Numbered from the stretch's first letter, positions 17,352 to 24,474 are shown. The stretch is DNA of 64,000 nucleotides from Acinetobacter pecorum (GCF_014837015.1 NZ_JACSPT010000005.1:62001-126000), one strand, 5' to 3'. The notes: a model not told the origin generated them from the sequence alone. Made by a program: numbers and translations.

Positions 17352-17819
17352 TTAATATTCCTCTTGGGCCTTCTTTACTGCAGCTTCAACTTGTTCCTGA
17401 GTAGCATGAACGACGGTGGTCTGTAATGCTTCGCCGTCCTTACCAGTAATCTCTTGACGATTGGTATATTTACCACCCATATCTTCGGCAGCCTGCTTCA
17501 AGATACTTAATGCAGCTACTCGATTCTTGCCATGCTTTTGATATTGATTTTCTAAACGCTGTAAACGAACAGACAAATTCGCTATTGGAATGTTCTGAGG
17601 GGTATCTAAAAATTCTTTACGAGCAACTTCAAATTCAGATTTCAATTCAGTACTTAAATCTTTACCAGCTCGCTTAGTTGGGTCATAGGTTTCAACTTGC
17701 TGTCTGGAGACCTCTAAGTCAAATTCTTCCTTGACGAGCATTACAGTTTCTTGAGGGGTATTAAATACTGCAAGTGACCGTACAATAAAGTATTTTTGCT
17801 TTTTATTTAGTGATGCCAT
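17352..17819 (-). CDS. Terminase small subunit (DUF2280)
   Basis: A 155-residue DNA-recognition subunit. The N-terminus (MASLNKKQKYFIVRSLAVF) and the following helix-turn-helix-like segment (TPQETVMLVKEEFDLEVSRQ) match DUF2280 proteins found before large terminases. The ATG at 17819, with GGAG about 8 bases upstream, is preferred to a TTG 9 codons earlier with no site. It abuts the large subunit gene. Confidence 0.85.
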   Translation of the reverse strand: MASLNKKQKYFIVRSLAVFNTPQETVMLVKEEFDLEVSRQQVETYDPTKRAGKDLSTELKSEFEVARKEFLDTPQNIPIANLSVRLQRLENQYQKHGKNRVAALSILKQAAEDMGGKYTNRQEITGKDGEALQTTVVHATQEQVEAAVKKAQEEY

Positions 17820-17864
17820 CTCTCTCCATCCGTCAAGGTACGTCAAGGAAAGTGGGCAAAAAAA

Positions 17865-18506
17865 TTAGCCGATAACACAGTTCCCACAACATGCTGCAAT
17901 ATTCGTTTCAGATACAAACGGCGCATTCTTGGCAATTTCCAAAAGCCGTTTTACAGATTCGTCTGCACCCCACCGTTTAGTCTCACCAAAGAACACTTCA
18001 ACATCATGGCCAGCCAGGTAATGCTTAGGCAGTCCGGTCATATCGCTATAAATGATCTCGCCATCTTCATCACGCTCTACACCAATGTGATACAACTCAT
18101 GTTCAATCAAGCGGCAGAACTCACGATCCGAAGCCTGTTCACAGAATGTGGCATCCACAGTAATCAAGTATTGAGGCACAAAGCCGAACCAATCCCGCAT
18201 CTGCTGTTCCTGGCGTGCTTTCTTCCAGCCACCCTGGTTAAACATGACCTTTTCACATTGACCCAGTACCATACGCTTTTTCGCTACGGCGGCAGATGAT
18301 GCCCATGCGAATGCAAGGAACTCTTCATTGTCATGGAGTAGTTCAGCAATATGATCATGATCGGGGTTATGTAGTTCACCACCGAGAGTAAGCCAGTTAT
18401 TCACGACCCACTCTTTAAGCTCTGGTGCTGGTGCCAAGCGAATGGCTTCCTCTTGCTCAGCCTGATCAATCAGATCCGTCGGTGGGAATGGTCTGAACTG
18501 TTCCAT
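17865..18506 (-). CDS. Putative phage metallopeptidase
   Basis: A 213-residue protein with the zinc-binding motif HELYH at residues 136-140, preceded by FCRLIE and followed by IGVERDEDGE. This matches the 'putative phage metallopeptidase' family that often lies next to terminase genes. A third ligand may be H170 in KHYLAGHDVEVF. A C-terminal ACCGNC motif could bind another metal. It overlaps the upstream gene by about 40 bases. The substrate is unknown. Confidence 0.8.
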   Translation of the reverse strand: MEQFRPFPPTDLIDQAEQEEAIRLAPAPELKEWVVNNWLTLGGELHNPDHDHIAELLHDNEEFLAFAWASSAAVAKKRMVLGQCEKVMFNQGGWKKARQEQQMRDWFGFVPQYLITVDATFCEQASDREFCRLIEHELYHIGVERDEDGEIIYSDMTGLPKHYLAGHDVEVFFGETKRWGADESVKRLLEIAKNAPFVSETNIAACCGNCVIG

Positions 18507-18903
18507 AAGATGCCTTTAAATTTCTCAGCCATGCCGTTGCACGGCCCATATTGATGTCATTAACTTCAAAGCGGTGATATCGATAACCCATTTCTTCAGC
18601 ATGGTCATAGCGATCTATGCTCCAGGCTTTTGTGGCTAATTTACCTTTTCGACCACCAGACCAAGGCCCACCAGCAATTTCAATTAATGCGAGATAGCCA
18701 ACCAGGTGCAAATCGAAACACCAGTGCTTAGTACTTTTGAAATGAAAATACTCTTCATACTTAATTTCCATCCGATCCAGGATCTCTTTCAATCGATCGA
18801 ATGCTTCTAGGTATTTTTCGCCAGCTTTGGGTAGTGGTCTGGTGCGAAGCTTCTTCTTAAGTGGAAGCTTATTGGTTAGGGTTTTATATGCATCAAGTTC
18901 CAT
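18466..18903 (-). CDS. VSR/PD-(D/E)XK-like nuclease homologue, probably degenerate
   Basis: The start at 18903 (MELDAYKTL) has GGGGG 9 bases upstream; a weaker ATG lies at 18954. The 145-residue protein carries WCFDLHLVGYLALIEIAGGP followed by WSGGRKGK and DRYDHAEEMGYRYHRF, the same layout as the 20901-21311 nuclease. The second acidic residue of the E-x-E pair is Ala (IEIAGG) and the GRH histidine is Lys, so catalysis may be lost. It could be a DNA-binding paralogue. Confidence 0.65.
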   Translation of the reverse strand: MELDAYKTLTNKLPLKKKLRTRPLPKAGEKYLEAFDRLKEILDRMEIKYEEYFHFKSTKHWCFDLHLVGYLALIEIAGGPWSGGRKGKLATKAWSIDRYDHAEEMGYRYHRFEVNDINMGRATAWLRNLKASYGTVQTIPTDGSD

Positions 18904-18997
18904 ATTTCCCCCATTAAAAGCCACGCTTGGGTAGATTTTTGCATTTGCTGACATCAGTACTTATCATGATCCAATATTAAAATATCAAGAAACCATA

Positions 18998-19150
18998 ATG
19001 CTCTATCTTATTAGCATCATATTCCTAGTCTTCATTATTTGTTACTACAGACTAGACCAGACCACTTCCGTAACCAGTGAGTTTGTCTTATACCTATGTA
19101 TTTCATTAATCGTAATTTGCATTACGAGAGCTTGGCGTGTTTTAACCTAA
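18998..19150 (+). CDS. Possible small two-span membrane protein, opposite strand
   Basis: A 50-codon frame from an ATG at 18998, opposite to all surrounding late genes. The product is strongly hydrophobic with two spans (LYLISIIFLVFIICYY and FVLYLCISLIVICI). The ribosome site is weak (AAGAAACC). No clear minus-strand gene fills this 220-bp gap. Unproven, but the composition is not random-looking. Confidence 0.35.
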   Translation: MLYLISIIFLVFIICYYRLDQTTSVTSEFVLYLCISLIVICITRAWRVLT

Positions 19151-19173
19151 TTAAAACGCTTCCTTATACCGCA

Positions 19174-19347
19174 TCACACATACAATGCCACACGCAAATT
19201 CTTAATACGCTCTTTCAACTTAATCATAATGCCATCAATTGCCAGCAGCTCATTTCGAGTCAGGCCGGATCGACTGAGATTCTGATACTTAGACAGCTCG
19301 ATACTGCAATATTCTAAGTCTTGTTTCGCTTGTACTTTGTCTGTCAT
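19174..19347 (-). CDS. Small helical phage protein, 57 aa
   Basis: The start is chosen at the ATG at 19347 (MTDKVQAKQDLEYCSIE), as an earlier ATG lacks a good site. The product is polar and helical, ending in KLKERIKNLRVALYV. It follows the 19353-19520 gene within a few bases, so it is likely co-transcribed. No family was recognised. Confidence 0.6.
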   Translation of the reverse strand: MTDKVQAKQDLEYCSIELSKYQNLSRSGLTRNELLAIDGIMIKLKERIKNLRVALYV

Positions 19348-19352
19348 AAATA

Positions 19353-19520
19353 TCACCAGTCTTGTTCTTCTTCATCGAGCTTCTTTACTTCAGTGCATTT
19401 ATAAGTTTTTTCACCAACAAAGAAGCCACCCAATCGCTCACACTCATTTGCCACGTAGATATGTGTATACCAACTGCAAATAACCCAAGCCACGATAAAA
19501 CCAAGTAAGAATTGCCACAC
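19353..19520 (-). CDS. Small membrane protein with GTG start, 55 aa
   Basis: The GTG at 19520 overlaps the upstream stop (TAGTG). The 55-residue product has one membrane span (WQFLLGFIVAWVICSWYTHI), a Cys pair (ANECERL, YKCTEV) and an acidic C-terminus. Its coupling to neighbours on both sides supports it as real. No holin, spanin or other lysis feature is certain. Confidence 0.6.
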   Translation of the reverse strand: MWQFLLGFIVAWVICSWYTHIYVANECERLGGFFVGEKTYKCTEVKKLDEEEQDW

Positions 19521-19723
19521 TATCCACGACCTTGACGCTTATACTTGCGTCGCTTTGCCTGACTTACACGGTTAGGCTTTGATTTGTGTTTTGCTGGCTG
19601 AGTCAAACGCATAGCCCGCGATAATGCACCCAAACTATCGGTAGCTCGATGCATCCCATCACCAACCACCATCATCCCCATGGATGCCAAAGCCATTCCC
19701 AAACTCATTCGACCCATTCGCAT
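19520..19723 (-). CDS. Met-rich small basic protein, 67 aa
   Basis: The N-terminal half is rich in Met and Gly (MRMGRMSLGMALASMGMMVV), possibly a membrane-interacting helix. The C-terminal half is very basic (KHKSKPNRVSQAKRRKYKRQ). Start codons TTG/GTG a few codons upstream are alternatives. A terminator (19749-19770) lies upstream, so expression should depend on read-through or a promoter I could not find. Function unknown. Confidence 0.5.
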   Translation of the reverse strand: MRMGRMSLGMALASMGMMVVGDGMHRATDSLGALSRAMRLTQPAKHKSKPNRVSQAKRRKYKRQGRG

Positions 19724-19748
19724 ATCCACCACCAATAAGAAAAGAAAA

Positions 19749-19770
19749 CCCCGACAAATTAATGACGGGG
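19749..19770 (-). terminator. Terminator in the late leader region (third of three)
   Basis: CCCCG/CGGGG stem with an 11-12 nt loop, followed on the minus strand by TTTTCTTTTC. It lies ahead of the small-gene and terminase operon. Confidence 0.7.
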
Positions 19771-19825
19771 TTTGAGTCGTAATACATTCGACAAAAGAAA
19801 AATAGCAATATATTTCAATAAAAAA

Positions 19826-19853
19826 CCCGTTTAACTCTCTCCAATTAAACGGG
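19826..19853 (-). terminator. Terminator after the 37-aa gene
   Basis: A 9-bp perfect stem (CCCGTTTAA with its complement) with a 10-nt loop and a T-run on the minus strand. Confidence 0.8.
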
Positions 19854-19948
19854 CTTGACTTGCGTCACAACGTCTTTCTTCTTTTGCAGAGCAACTATAT
19901 TGCTTAAATATTACAGCTTTATGAAACAGCCCTTTGCTTGAGTAATTG

Positions 19949-20062
19949 TTATTCAACTTCCTTTAAACAATCCCGACACACCTTGATTTCTTCATCATCA
20001 ACCGTGTAATCAATCTCAGTCACACCGTGTAGGCCGAATAAGCAGAATATAAATTGGAGCAT
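19949..20062 (-). CDS. 37-aa protein with CxxC motif
   Basis: An ATG at 20062 with a good GGAG site 6 bases upstream. The 37-residue product starts MLQFIFCLFGLHGVTEIDY and ends with KVCRDCLKEVE, a knuckle-like C-x2-C. It lies between two terminators (20085-20107 and 19826-19853), so it is expressed only if transcription passes the first. Possibly a small zinc-binding phage protein; function unknown. Confidence 0.5.
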   Translation of the reverse strand: MLQFIFCLFGLHGVTEIDYTVDDEEIKVCRDCLKEVE

Positions 20063-20076
20063 ACTTTTCTCCGGAC

Positions 20077-20175
20077 AAAAAAATGCCTCCTTTTGGGGAA
20101 AGGAGGCTGAATAGGAAAGACTCTACAGCATAGAATCTAGGTGGTCATTCTACATGGGTTCGTTTTTTAACCACT
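20077..20175 (-). ncRNA. Candidate short late-leader transcript (pR'-tR'-like)
   Basis: The promoter at 20182-20210 would start RNA near 20175. About 70 nt later comes a GCCTCCTTT/AAAGGAGGC hairpin (20085-20107) with a seven-T tail ending near 20077. The transcript also contains an internal TAGAAT...ATTCTA hairpin. This matches the short 6S-type leader RNA made from lambda pR' until Q allows read-through. A stand-alone small RNA is also possible. Confidence 0.4.
20085..20107 (-). terminator. First terminator downstream of the late promoter
   Basis: A 9-bp perfect stem (GCCTCCTTT with its complement), 5-nt loop, seven T on the minus strand. Confidence 0.85.
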
Positions 20176-20181
20176 GGCAAA

Positions 20182-20210
20182 ATATTACATTTCACATAAA
20201 TATTAGCCAA
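20182..20210 (-). promoter_or_regulatory. Candidate late promoter
   Basis: On the minus strand, TTGGCT (20210-20205), an exact 17-bp spacer and TAATAT (20187-20182). It lies between the Q-like gene and the late operon, just after the terminator at 20218-20235. Confidence 0.5.
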
Positions 20211-20217
20211 TAAAAAA

Positions 20218-20235
20218 GCCCACCATATGGCGAGC
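20218..20235 (-). terminator. Terminator after the Q-like gene region
   Basis: GCTCGCCATATGGTGGGC on the minus strand forms an imperfect palindrome followed by six T. It closes leftward early transcription before the late promoter. Confidence 0.7.
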
Positions 20236-20307
20236 CTTACCAGTCTTTTCTAGCAGTCAATGTCGGACATCTTTATACTTGGTCTCGGTTGAACCGTAAT
20301 ACGACCA

Positions 20308-20324
20308 GTATAGTGAAACTATAC
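20308..20324. repeat. Perfect inverted repeat downstream of the Q-like gene
   Basis: GTATAGT-GAA-ACTATAC, a 7-bp perfect inverted repeat without an adjacent T-run. It may be an operator or RNA hairpin. Apart from this, the terminator at 20218-20235 and the late promoter at 20182-20210, I see nothing else in 20108-20349. Confidence 0.4.
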
Positions 20325-20349
20325 CTTGGTTTTCAGAATAATGAAATCC

Positions 20350-20904
20350 CTATGCCTCAAATTCTTTATAAGTATTTTTCTTATACGTTTTGATGGCCTT
20401 GGATGCCTCATTAATGGCAGATTCAATTGCCAGGGTCATGAGATTTTCATATTGCTTCCATGTCATTCGGTAGCAATCTAGGCTCATCTCAGACTCTCTA
20501 ACACCAGCTGCAAGATGCAACCGCCCTTTGGCAGTAAAGTTATCTTCGAAGGTCGGCTCTAAGGCGAACTGAATTACCATAAAAGCAACACGTTTGGCTA
20601 AATCTTTAATCTTGATTCCCTCCGGCTCACGACGTTTATCCTGAACCGCATTTAAAATCATGATATTTGCCAAATGTTCCTGCACATGATCAAAGTCAGC
20701 TTTCGCTGCTGGGCCAAATACGATGACTGAGGCAATCGCCTTTGCCAGCTTGGTATCCATTGAAGCAATAGCACCCAACTTGTCCTGATACGTCAAAGGC
20801 TTTTCATTAGTTCCATGCACCACAGGTTCAAAGTTAGGTGACTTTGCTGTAGTACCCCGAATCAACCATTCAAACTGTTCAAATTTTTCAACTGCTGCAT
20901 TCAT
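20350..20904 (-). CDS. Possible late-gene antiterminator (Q-like position), 184 aa
   Basis: A soluble, helical protein starting MNAAVEKFEQFEWLIRGTT. The C-terminal third (HLAAGVRESEMSLDCYRMTW, then KQYENLMTLAIESAINEASK) resembles the helix-turn-helix-like end seen in some phage Q proteins, but I cannot claim a family match. It is the last gene of the leftward early operon, followed by a promoter and several terminators ahead of the late genes, exactly where Q lies in lambdoid phages. It overlaps the nuclease gene by 4 bases. Confidence 0.4.
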   Translation of the reverse strand: MNAAVEKFEQFEWLIRGTTAKSPNFEPVVHGTNEKPLTYQDKLGAIASMDTKLAKAIASVIVFGPAAKADFDHVQEHLANIMILNAVQDKRREPEGIKIKDLAKRVAFMVIQFALEPTFEDNFTAKGRLHLAAGVRESEMSLDCYRMTWKQYENLMTLAIESAINEASKAIKTYKKNTYKEFEA

Positions 20905-21311
20905 CCCAAATCCCCTACCATTTTCACTATCTGCTGGATCGCGTGACCTGACTTCACTTGATCTGTACTAAACCTTAATACTTGAAAACCCATCATTGTT
21001 GCGGCGTTATATTTTTCCATGTCCCCGATATACCCCTTGCCTCTGGTATGCCTTCCTCCACTCCAGATCCCACCTTCCACCTCAACTAAAATCTTTTTTC
21101 CTACCAGGTGGAAATCTGCTCTCCATTTCCGCTTTGGGTGAAACTCAAATTCCTGCTCAAACTCAATTTTTAAAGTCTTTAGTTCTCGGGCCAGTTTCGC
21201 CTCAAACTCATTCGGTACTTTTTCGCCTTTCACCTTAGGACGCTTGGAGCGCCCTTTCGTTTTAGTGGCCTTAACCATCTTCTTGTATTCAGCGATTGAG
21301 TAGCTGGTCAT
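20901..21311 (-). CDS. VSR/PD-(D/E)XK-type endonuclease
   Basis: A 136-residue protein with a very basic N-terminus (ATKTKGRSKRPKVKGEKVP) and a nuclease core: WRADFHLV (Asp66), ILVEVEGG (Glu77, Glu79), WSGGRHTRGKGY, then DMEKYNAATMMGFQVLRF. This D...ExE...GRH layout is typical of phage very-short-patch-like or resolvase-like nucleases. It would act on DNA junctions or ends in replication or recombination. It overlaps both neighbours by ATGA-type junctions. A related but altered copy is at 18466-18903. Confidence 0.75.
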   Translation of the reverse strand: MTSYSIAEYKKMVKATKTKGRSKRPKVKGEKVPNEFEAKLARELKTLKIEFEQEFEFHPKRKWRADFHLVGKKILVEVEGGIWSGGRHTRGKGYIGDMEKYNAATMMGFQVLRFSTDQVKSGHAIQQIVKMVGDLG

Positions 21312-21565
21312 ACCTCACCCATATCACGCACTCCAAATAGCTGTTTAGTCTTTTCAGTGGCAACATACAGTCTTGTGCAATGATTACATCTAAATGCCAA
21401 GTAACCCGCCTGGACTAGTCCTCGCAATTTCTGATTTAAGGCTGCTCGGGTTTTGTCACATACATGTTCTTCCAGCTCTGCTGATGTGACCTCATGTTTT
21501 GAAAAAGCCACGTACACCAGGATGTCTTTGATTTCTTCAAACCGCTGGATGGTGGGTGTGTTCAT
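21308..21565 (-). CDS. Winged-helix-like regulator or DNA-binding protein, 85 aa
   Basis: The ATG at 21565 (MNTPTIQRFEEIKDILVYV) has a GGGGGA site and overlaps the upstream stop; an ATG 10 codons earlier is less likely. A winged helix is suggested by EVTSAELEEHVCDKTRAAL, then NQKLRGLVQAGYLAFRC. A Cys pair (FRCNHCTRLY) may bind zinc. Lies in the leftward early operon. Function inferred from fold only. Confidence 0.6.
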   Translation of the reverse strand: MNTPTIQRFEEIKDILVYVAFSKHEVTSAELEEHVCDKTRAALNQKLRGLVQAGYLAFRCNHCTRLYVATEKTKQLFGVRDMGEV

Positions 21566-22038
21566 GCTGTCCCCCACTTCATAAAAGTAATCCAATGAGT
21601 ATTTGCACGCTTACCACTGATATGACCAAATACTGGTTTTTGATCGGTCAACTCTAAAATCTCACTAACTTTAATTTGAGTTTCATTCCACTTAAAAATT
21701 AAAACTCCACCGGTGGCCAACACGCGAAAGCACTCCTCAAATCCTTTCCGAATATCTTCACGCCAGTCTTTGTTCAACTTCCCATATTTAAGAGCAAGCC
21801 AACTCTGCTTACCTGCTCGAACCAAGTGAGGTGGATCAAACACAACTAAATTAAATTGACCATCATCAAATGGCATATCACGAAAATCTATTTCAATATC
21901 AGGTGAGATCTCCAAAGCTCGACCATCACAAAGCGTATGGCTTTCGGTTCGAATATCACCATAAACAACATTTGGATTCTGGCGATCAAAGTGCATCATT
22001 CGGGATCCACAGCACACATCTAAAATTGGTTGATTCAC
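21562..22038 (-). CDS. Phage SAM-dependent methyltransferase
   Basis: A 158-residue class I methyltransferase. Motif I-like ILDVCCGSRMMHFD at the N-terminus, then the catalytic-type motif VVFDPPHL (DPPH) at about residues 65-72 and FRVLATGGVLIFKWNETQI. The DPPH motif suggests amino-methylation of DNA adenine or cytosine, perhaps as protection against host restriction. No target recognition domain is visible. Overlaps neighbours by 4 bases. Confidence 0.8.
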   Translation of the reverse strand: MNQPILDVCCGSRMMHFDRQNPNVVYGDIRTESHTLCDGRALEISPDIEIDFRDMPFDDGQFNLVVFDPPHLVRAGKQSWLALKYGKLNKDWREDIRKGFEECFRVLATGGVLIFKWNETQIKVSEILELTDQKPVFGHISGKRANTHWITFMKWGTA

Positions 22039-22778
22039 ATCTCACCCCCTACACGCTGATCGGCCCAGTTGCATTCCACCAGGGTTAGGCCGCCCTGTTG
22101 GAAACGAGACCAAAGACGATCACCCAGATCCTTTTGCAACTCAGCCAGCGTTAGGTTGGAAATCAGCATGGTCGGCTTCATACGGTCATAACGTGCATAC
22201 AAAACCTTATGCACCAGCTCACGGCGTTTATCGCGGTCATGCAATCCATATTCATCCAGGATCAACAGGTCATACTGGGTGAAGTCATAAATCACAGACT
22301 TCTCTGTAGCGTCCGGCTGCTCCCATGCATTCATGATTCGCTGCGCCATATCCTCACTGGTGATGTAACGCGCATACTTGCCCTTGTTGAGCAATGTCCG
22401 AGCCGTAGCGCAACTCAGATGGGTTTTACCGGTGCCTGTAGGCCCTACCATCACAAAGTTGCTTTTGTGGCCATTGATCATGTTCTTGGCAAAAGAAACA
22501 ACCTGATTCAATGCGTTCTGGTGTCCGGCATGTTTAACATCGTAGTTTTTAAAACCTGATGTTGCATGACGCTCTGGAAGCATTGCCCCAGCAAAGTGTT
22601 TTTCACGTACGATACGATCAATTTCAGCCTGTGCTTGTGCAAGTTGTTCTTCATGGAACTCAACGGCGCATTGTGGGCATTTGTGATATGGACCAGCTTG
22701 TACCATGGCGGTCTGGTGTTTATTACAAAACTCTTGGACTTGCTTCAGGCCAAATGAAAACGGTGACATTGCGTTCAT
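22035..22778 (-). CDS. DnaC-like helicase loader ATPase
   Basis: A 247-residue protein. An N-terminal zinc-binding region (Cys18, Cys34, Cys37) precedes an AAA+ domain with Walker A GPTGTGKT (residues 112-119), Walker B-like LLILDEYGLHDRD, and sensor region TMLISNLTLAELQKDLGDRL. Family members load the host DnaB helicase at the phage origin, as lambda P does. It overlaps the O-like gene by 4 bases. Confidence 0.88.
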   Translation of the reverse strand: MNAMSPFSFGLKQVQEFCNKHQTAMVQAGPYHKCPQCAVEFHEEQLAQAQAEIDRIVREKHFAGAMLPERHATSGFKNYDVKHAGHQNALNQVVSFAKNMINGHKSNFVMVGPTGTGKTHLSCATARTLLNKGKYARYITSEDMAQRIMNAWEQPDATEKSVIYDFTQYDLLILDEYGLHDRDKRRELVHKVLYARYDRMKPTMLISNLTLAELQKDLGDRLWSRFQQGGLTLVECNWADQRVGGEM

Positions 22779-23680
22779 ACGAAGTCCTCCGGGATTTCAA
22801 CGTGTGAATCTACTGGTTCGTGATATTGCGGCGCTTGGTTTGTCCAAGGTGTATTCACGTCAAGATTAGAATTTGGTTTTTCAGAGGATTGATACGTTTT
22901 TTGAGTGAACTTGCGTTTGATCCACTTCACGAAGTTTGAATACATCTGGGTATCTGTAATCAAGCCTGCGTTCAAACGTGGTTCGTAGTGGGCATTCACT
23001 TCAATTAAAATCTGATTTACCAATTCTTGGGTCATCGGGGTTTCACCTGATCGCTGTAACCAAGAATTCAGAGAATGCAAATCTGGCGTCCAAAGTTTTA
23101 GAACCTGATCAACTGAATTTTCTTGCGTGTTTTTCTCTTTAAAGTTTTCTTTAAATGTTTCTTTAAGTGTTTCTTTAATAGGGTCCCGTTCAACGGTACT
23201 AGTCCCGTCACCTTTCGCGGTACTAGTCCCGTCCCGTTTGGTGGTACTAGTCCCGTCATCTTTAAGGGTACTACCTTCATTTGGTACTAGTCCCTTTTCG
23301 CGGTACTGGTCAGGAGTAAATTGATATTCGCTTAGACAGCCTGTTGTTCTCTCAACTTTGATTAAGCCGAGTTCTTCCAGATCACGAATACATGACATAA
23401 CCGTATCGCGTTTTTTGATACCGCAATATTTTTGAAATTGAGTGATGGCGATTGGGTGAGATACGCGGTCAAATCCAATGGTTTGACGCATGACAAACAT
23501 TAAACACTTAAACGCCTTATCGTTTAATTGGGCCATGATCTGACCGTCAATTAAACCATTTGGCATCTTGGTGTAGCGCTCTTCTTTATTCGACATAGCT
23601 TTGCGCTCATTTTTTGGAAAATGAACTACTTGCCCTTGAGGTATTGGTGGTTCATGTGCTAGATTTGATTTCATGTTCAT
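22775..23680 (-). CDS. Replication initiator (phage O-like) containing the origin
   Basis: A 301-residue protein. Residues about 35-125 form the Phage_rep_O winged-helix domain (YTKMPNGLIDGQIMAQLNDK, then VSHPIAITQFQKYCGIKKRD and CIRDLEELGLIKVERT). The middle (about 130-165) is a repeat region with DGTST units encoded by iterons. Then a Lys/Glu-rich linker (KETLKETFKENFKEKN) and a C-terminal domain probably contacting the loader. An in-frame Met at about residue 29 (MSNKEERYTK) is an alternative start. Confidence 0.88.
   Translation of the reverse strand: MNMKSNLAHEPPIPQGQVVHFPKNERKAMSNKEERYTKMPNGLIDGQIMAQLNDKAFKCLMFVMRQTIGFDRVSHPIAITQFQKYCGIKKRDTVMSCIRDLEELGLIKVERTTGCLSEYQFTPDQYREKGLVPNEGSTLKDDGTSTTKRDGTSTAKGDGTSTVERDPIKETLKETFKENFKEKNTQENSVDQVLKLWTPDLHSLNSWLQRSGETPMTQELVNQILIEVNAHYEPRLNAGLITDTQMYSNFVKWIKRKFTQKTYQSSEKPNSNLDVNTPWTNQAPQYHEPVDSHVEIPEDFV
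23130..23314. other. Putative phage replication origin: iterons plus AT-rich tract
   Basis: Direct repeats of GGTACTAGTCCCGTC begin at 23195, 23219 and 23243, 24 bp apart, with a shorter copy at 23283 (GGTACTAGTCCC) and diverged copies at 23267 and 23302. Next to them (about 23130-23182) is a strongly A/T-rich, purine-skewed tract made of tandem AAAGAAAC-type units on the minus strand. Lambda ori has the same layout inside gene O: four iterons then an AT-rich unwinding region. Confidence 0.75.
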
Positions 23681-23723
23681 TGGTTCCGATAATTAATGAA
23701 TTGAATAAGCCTGAGTTCTGACC

Positions 23724-24212
23724 TCAGGCTTTTTCTTTATGTGGATTAGCGGTATAACGCTTCATTTGTTTAAGCGCTGCTTGATCTGCTGCTGTAGCGA
23801 ACTCGATAATCCGCTGAAAAATGTTGTGAATTTCTTCATATTCTTGCGGTGTGATTACGCCATCTTCATAGGCCTCATATACCTTCTGGTTTGCCTGTCC
23901 ATTACAGATATTTCCCTGCATCATTGCTTCAATTACTGATAGCTCATGGTGTTTACTACCGTCACAACCAGTAGGAATTAGAGCCAATCCTAATTGATGT
24001 GCCCATGCACGCAGAACTACTGGATTGCCAGTAAAAGAAAGCATCATTTCGAACTTCTTCAGGCTTGGCAGGTAGTCCATATTTGGATTTGCATAGTTCA
24101 AAACGGTTTTATGTGAGTCGCCCAAAACATCGGCAATCTGCTTTGGATCAATACCTGGTGTTTGGTGAACCATCTTGTACATTGCGCTTTGTGCTTCTTT
24201 ACTGAATTCCAT
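23724..24212 (-). CDS. CII-family phage regulatory protein
   Basis: The ATG at 24212 (MEFSKEAQSAMYKMVHQTP) follows an AAAGGG site; a GTG 8 codons earlier is weaker. The 162-residue protein has an N-terminal helix-turn-helix (IDPKQIADVLGDSHKTVLNY) and a helical C-terminus, like the 'phage regulatory CII' (CP76) proteins. It is the second gene of the leftward operon after cro-like, the place of lambda cII, and may act on the lysis-lysogeny choice. Confidence 0.75.
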   Translation of the reverse strand: MEFSKEAQSAMYKMVHQTPGIDPKQIADVLGDSHKTVLNYANPNMDYLPSLKKFEMMLSFTGNPVVLRAWAHQLGLALIPTGCDGSKHHELSVIEAMMQGNICNGQANQKVYEAYEDGVITPQEYEEIHNIFQRIIEFATAADQAALKQMKRYTANPHKEKA

Positions 24213-24270
24213 GTGTGAATCCCTTTGTTTATTCACATTTATTTCAAATGCTTATCTGGTAATAATGGGT

Positions 24271-24474
24271 TTAAGCAGATGCCAGTATTTGGTTTTGTTG
24301 AGTTCTTTCACTTACTAAACGATCCAGAGCGGCACCCTTGCTGTAAGACACATCAAGCTGCTCGTCATTTTCGATTTTTGATACAGAGCTTTGAGCTATA
24401 CCTGTACGGTTGCTAATTTCAGACTGACTAAGACCTTGACTGCGTAGAAATAAGATCTTTTCTTTAAGGTTCAT
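24271..24474 (-). CDS. Cro-like HTH repressor
   Basis: A 67-residue protein with a clear helix-turn-helix (GLSQSEISNRTGIAQSSVSK) at about residues 14-33. It is divergent from the cI-like gene, with shared operators in between. In lambdoid phages this first leftward gene is Cro, which shuts off cI transcription on lytic growth. Confidence 0.8.
   Translation of the reverse strand: MNLKEKILFLRSQGLSQSEISNRTGIAQSSVSKIENDEQLDVSYSKGAALDRLVSERTQQNQILASA

Noticed and set aside
20108-20349. Phage tRNA between the Q-like gene and late operon
   Set aside because: GGTTCAACC and GGGTTCG strings are present but no cloverleaf could be built.
23195-23314. Regular repeats as a CRISPR array
   Set aside because: Repeats of 15 bp every 24 bp lie in a coding frame of the O-like gene, with no unique spacers of suitable length; explained as origin iterons.
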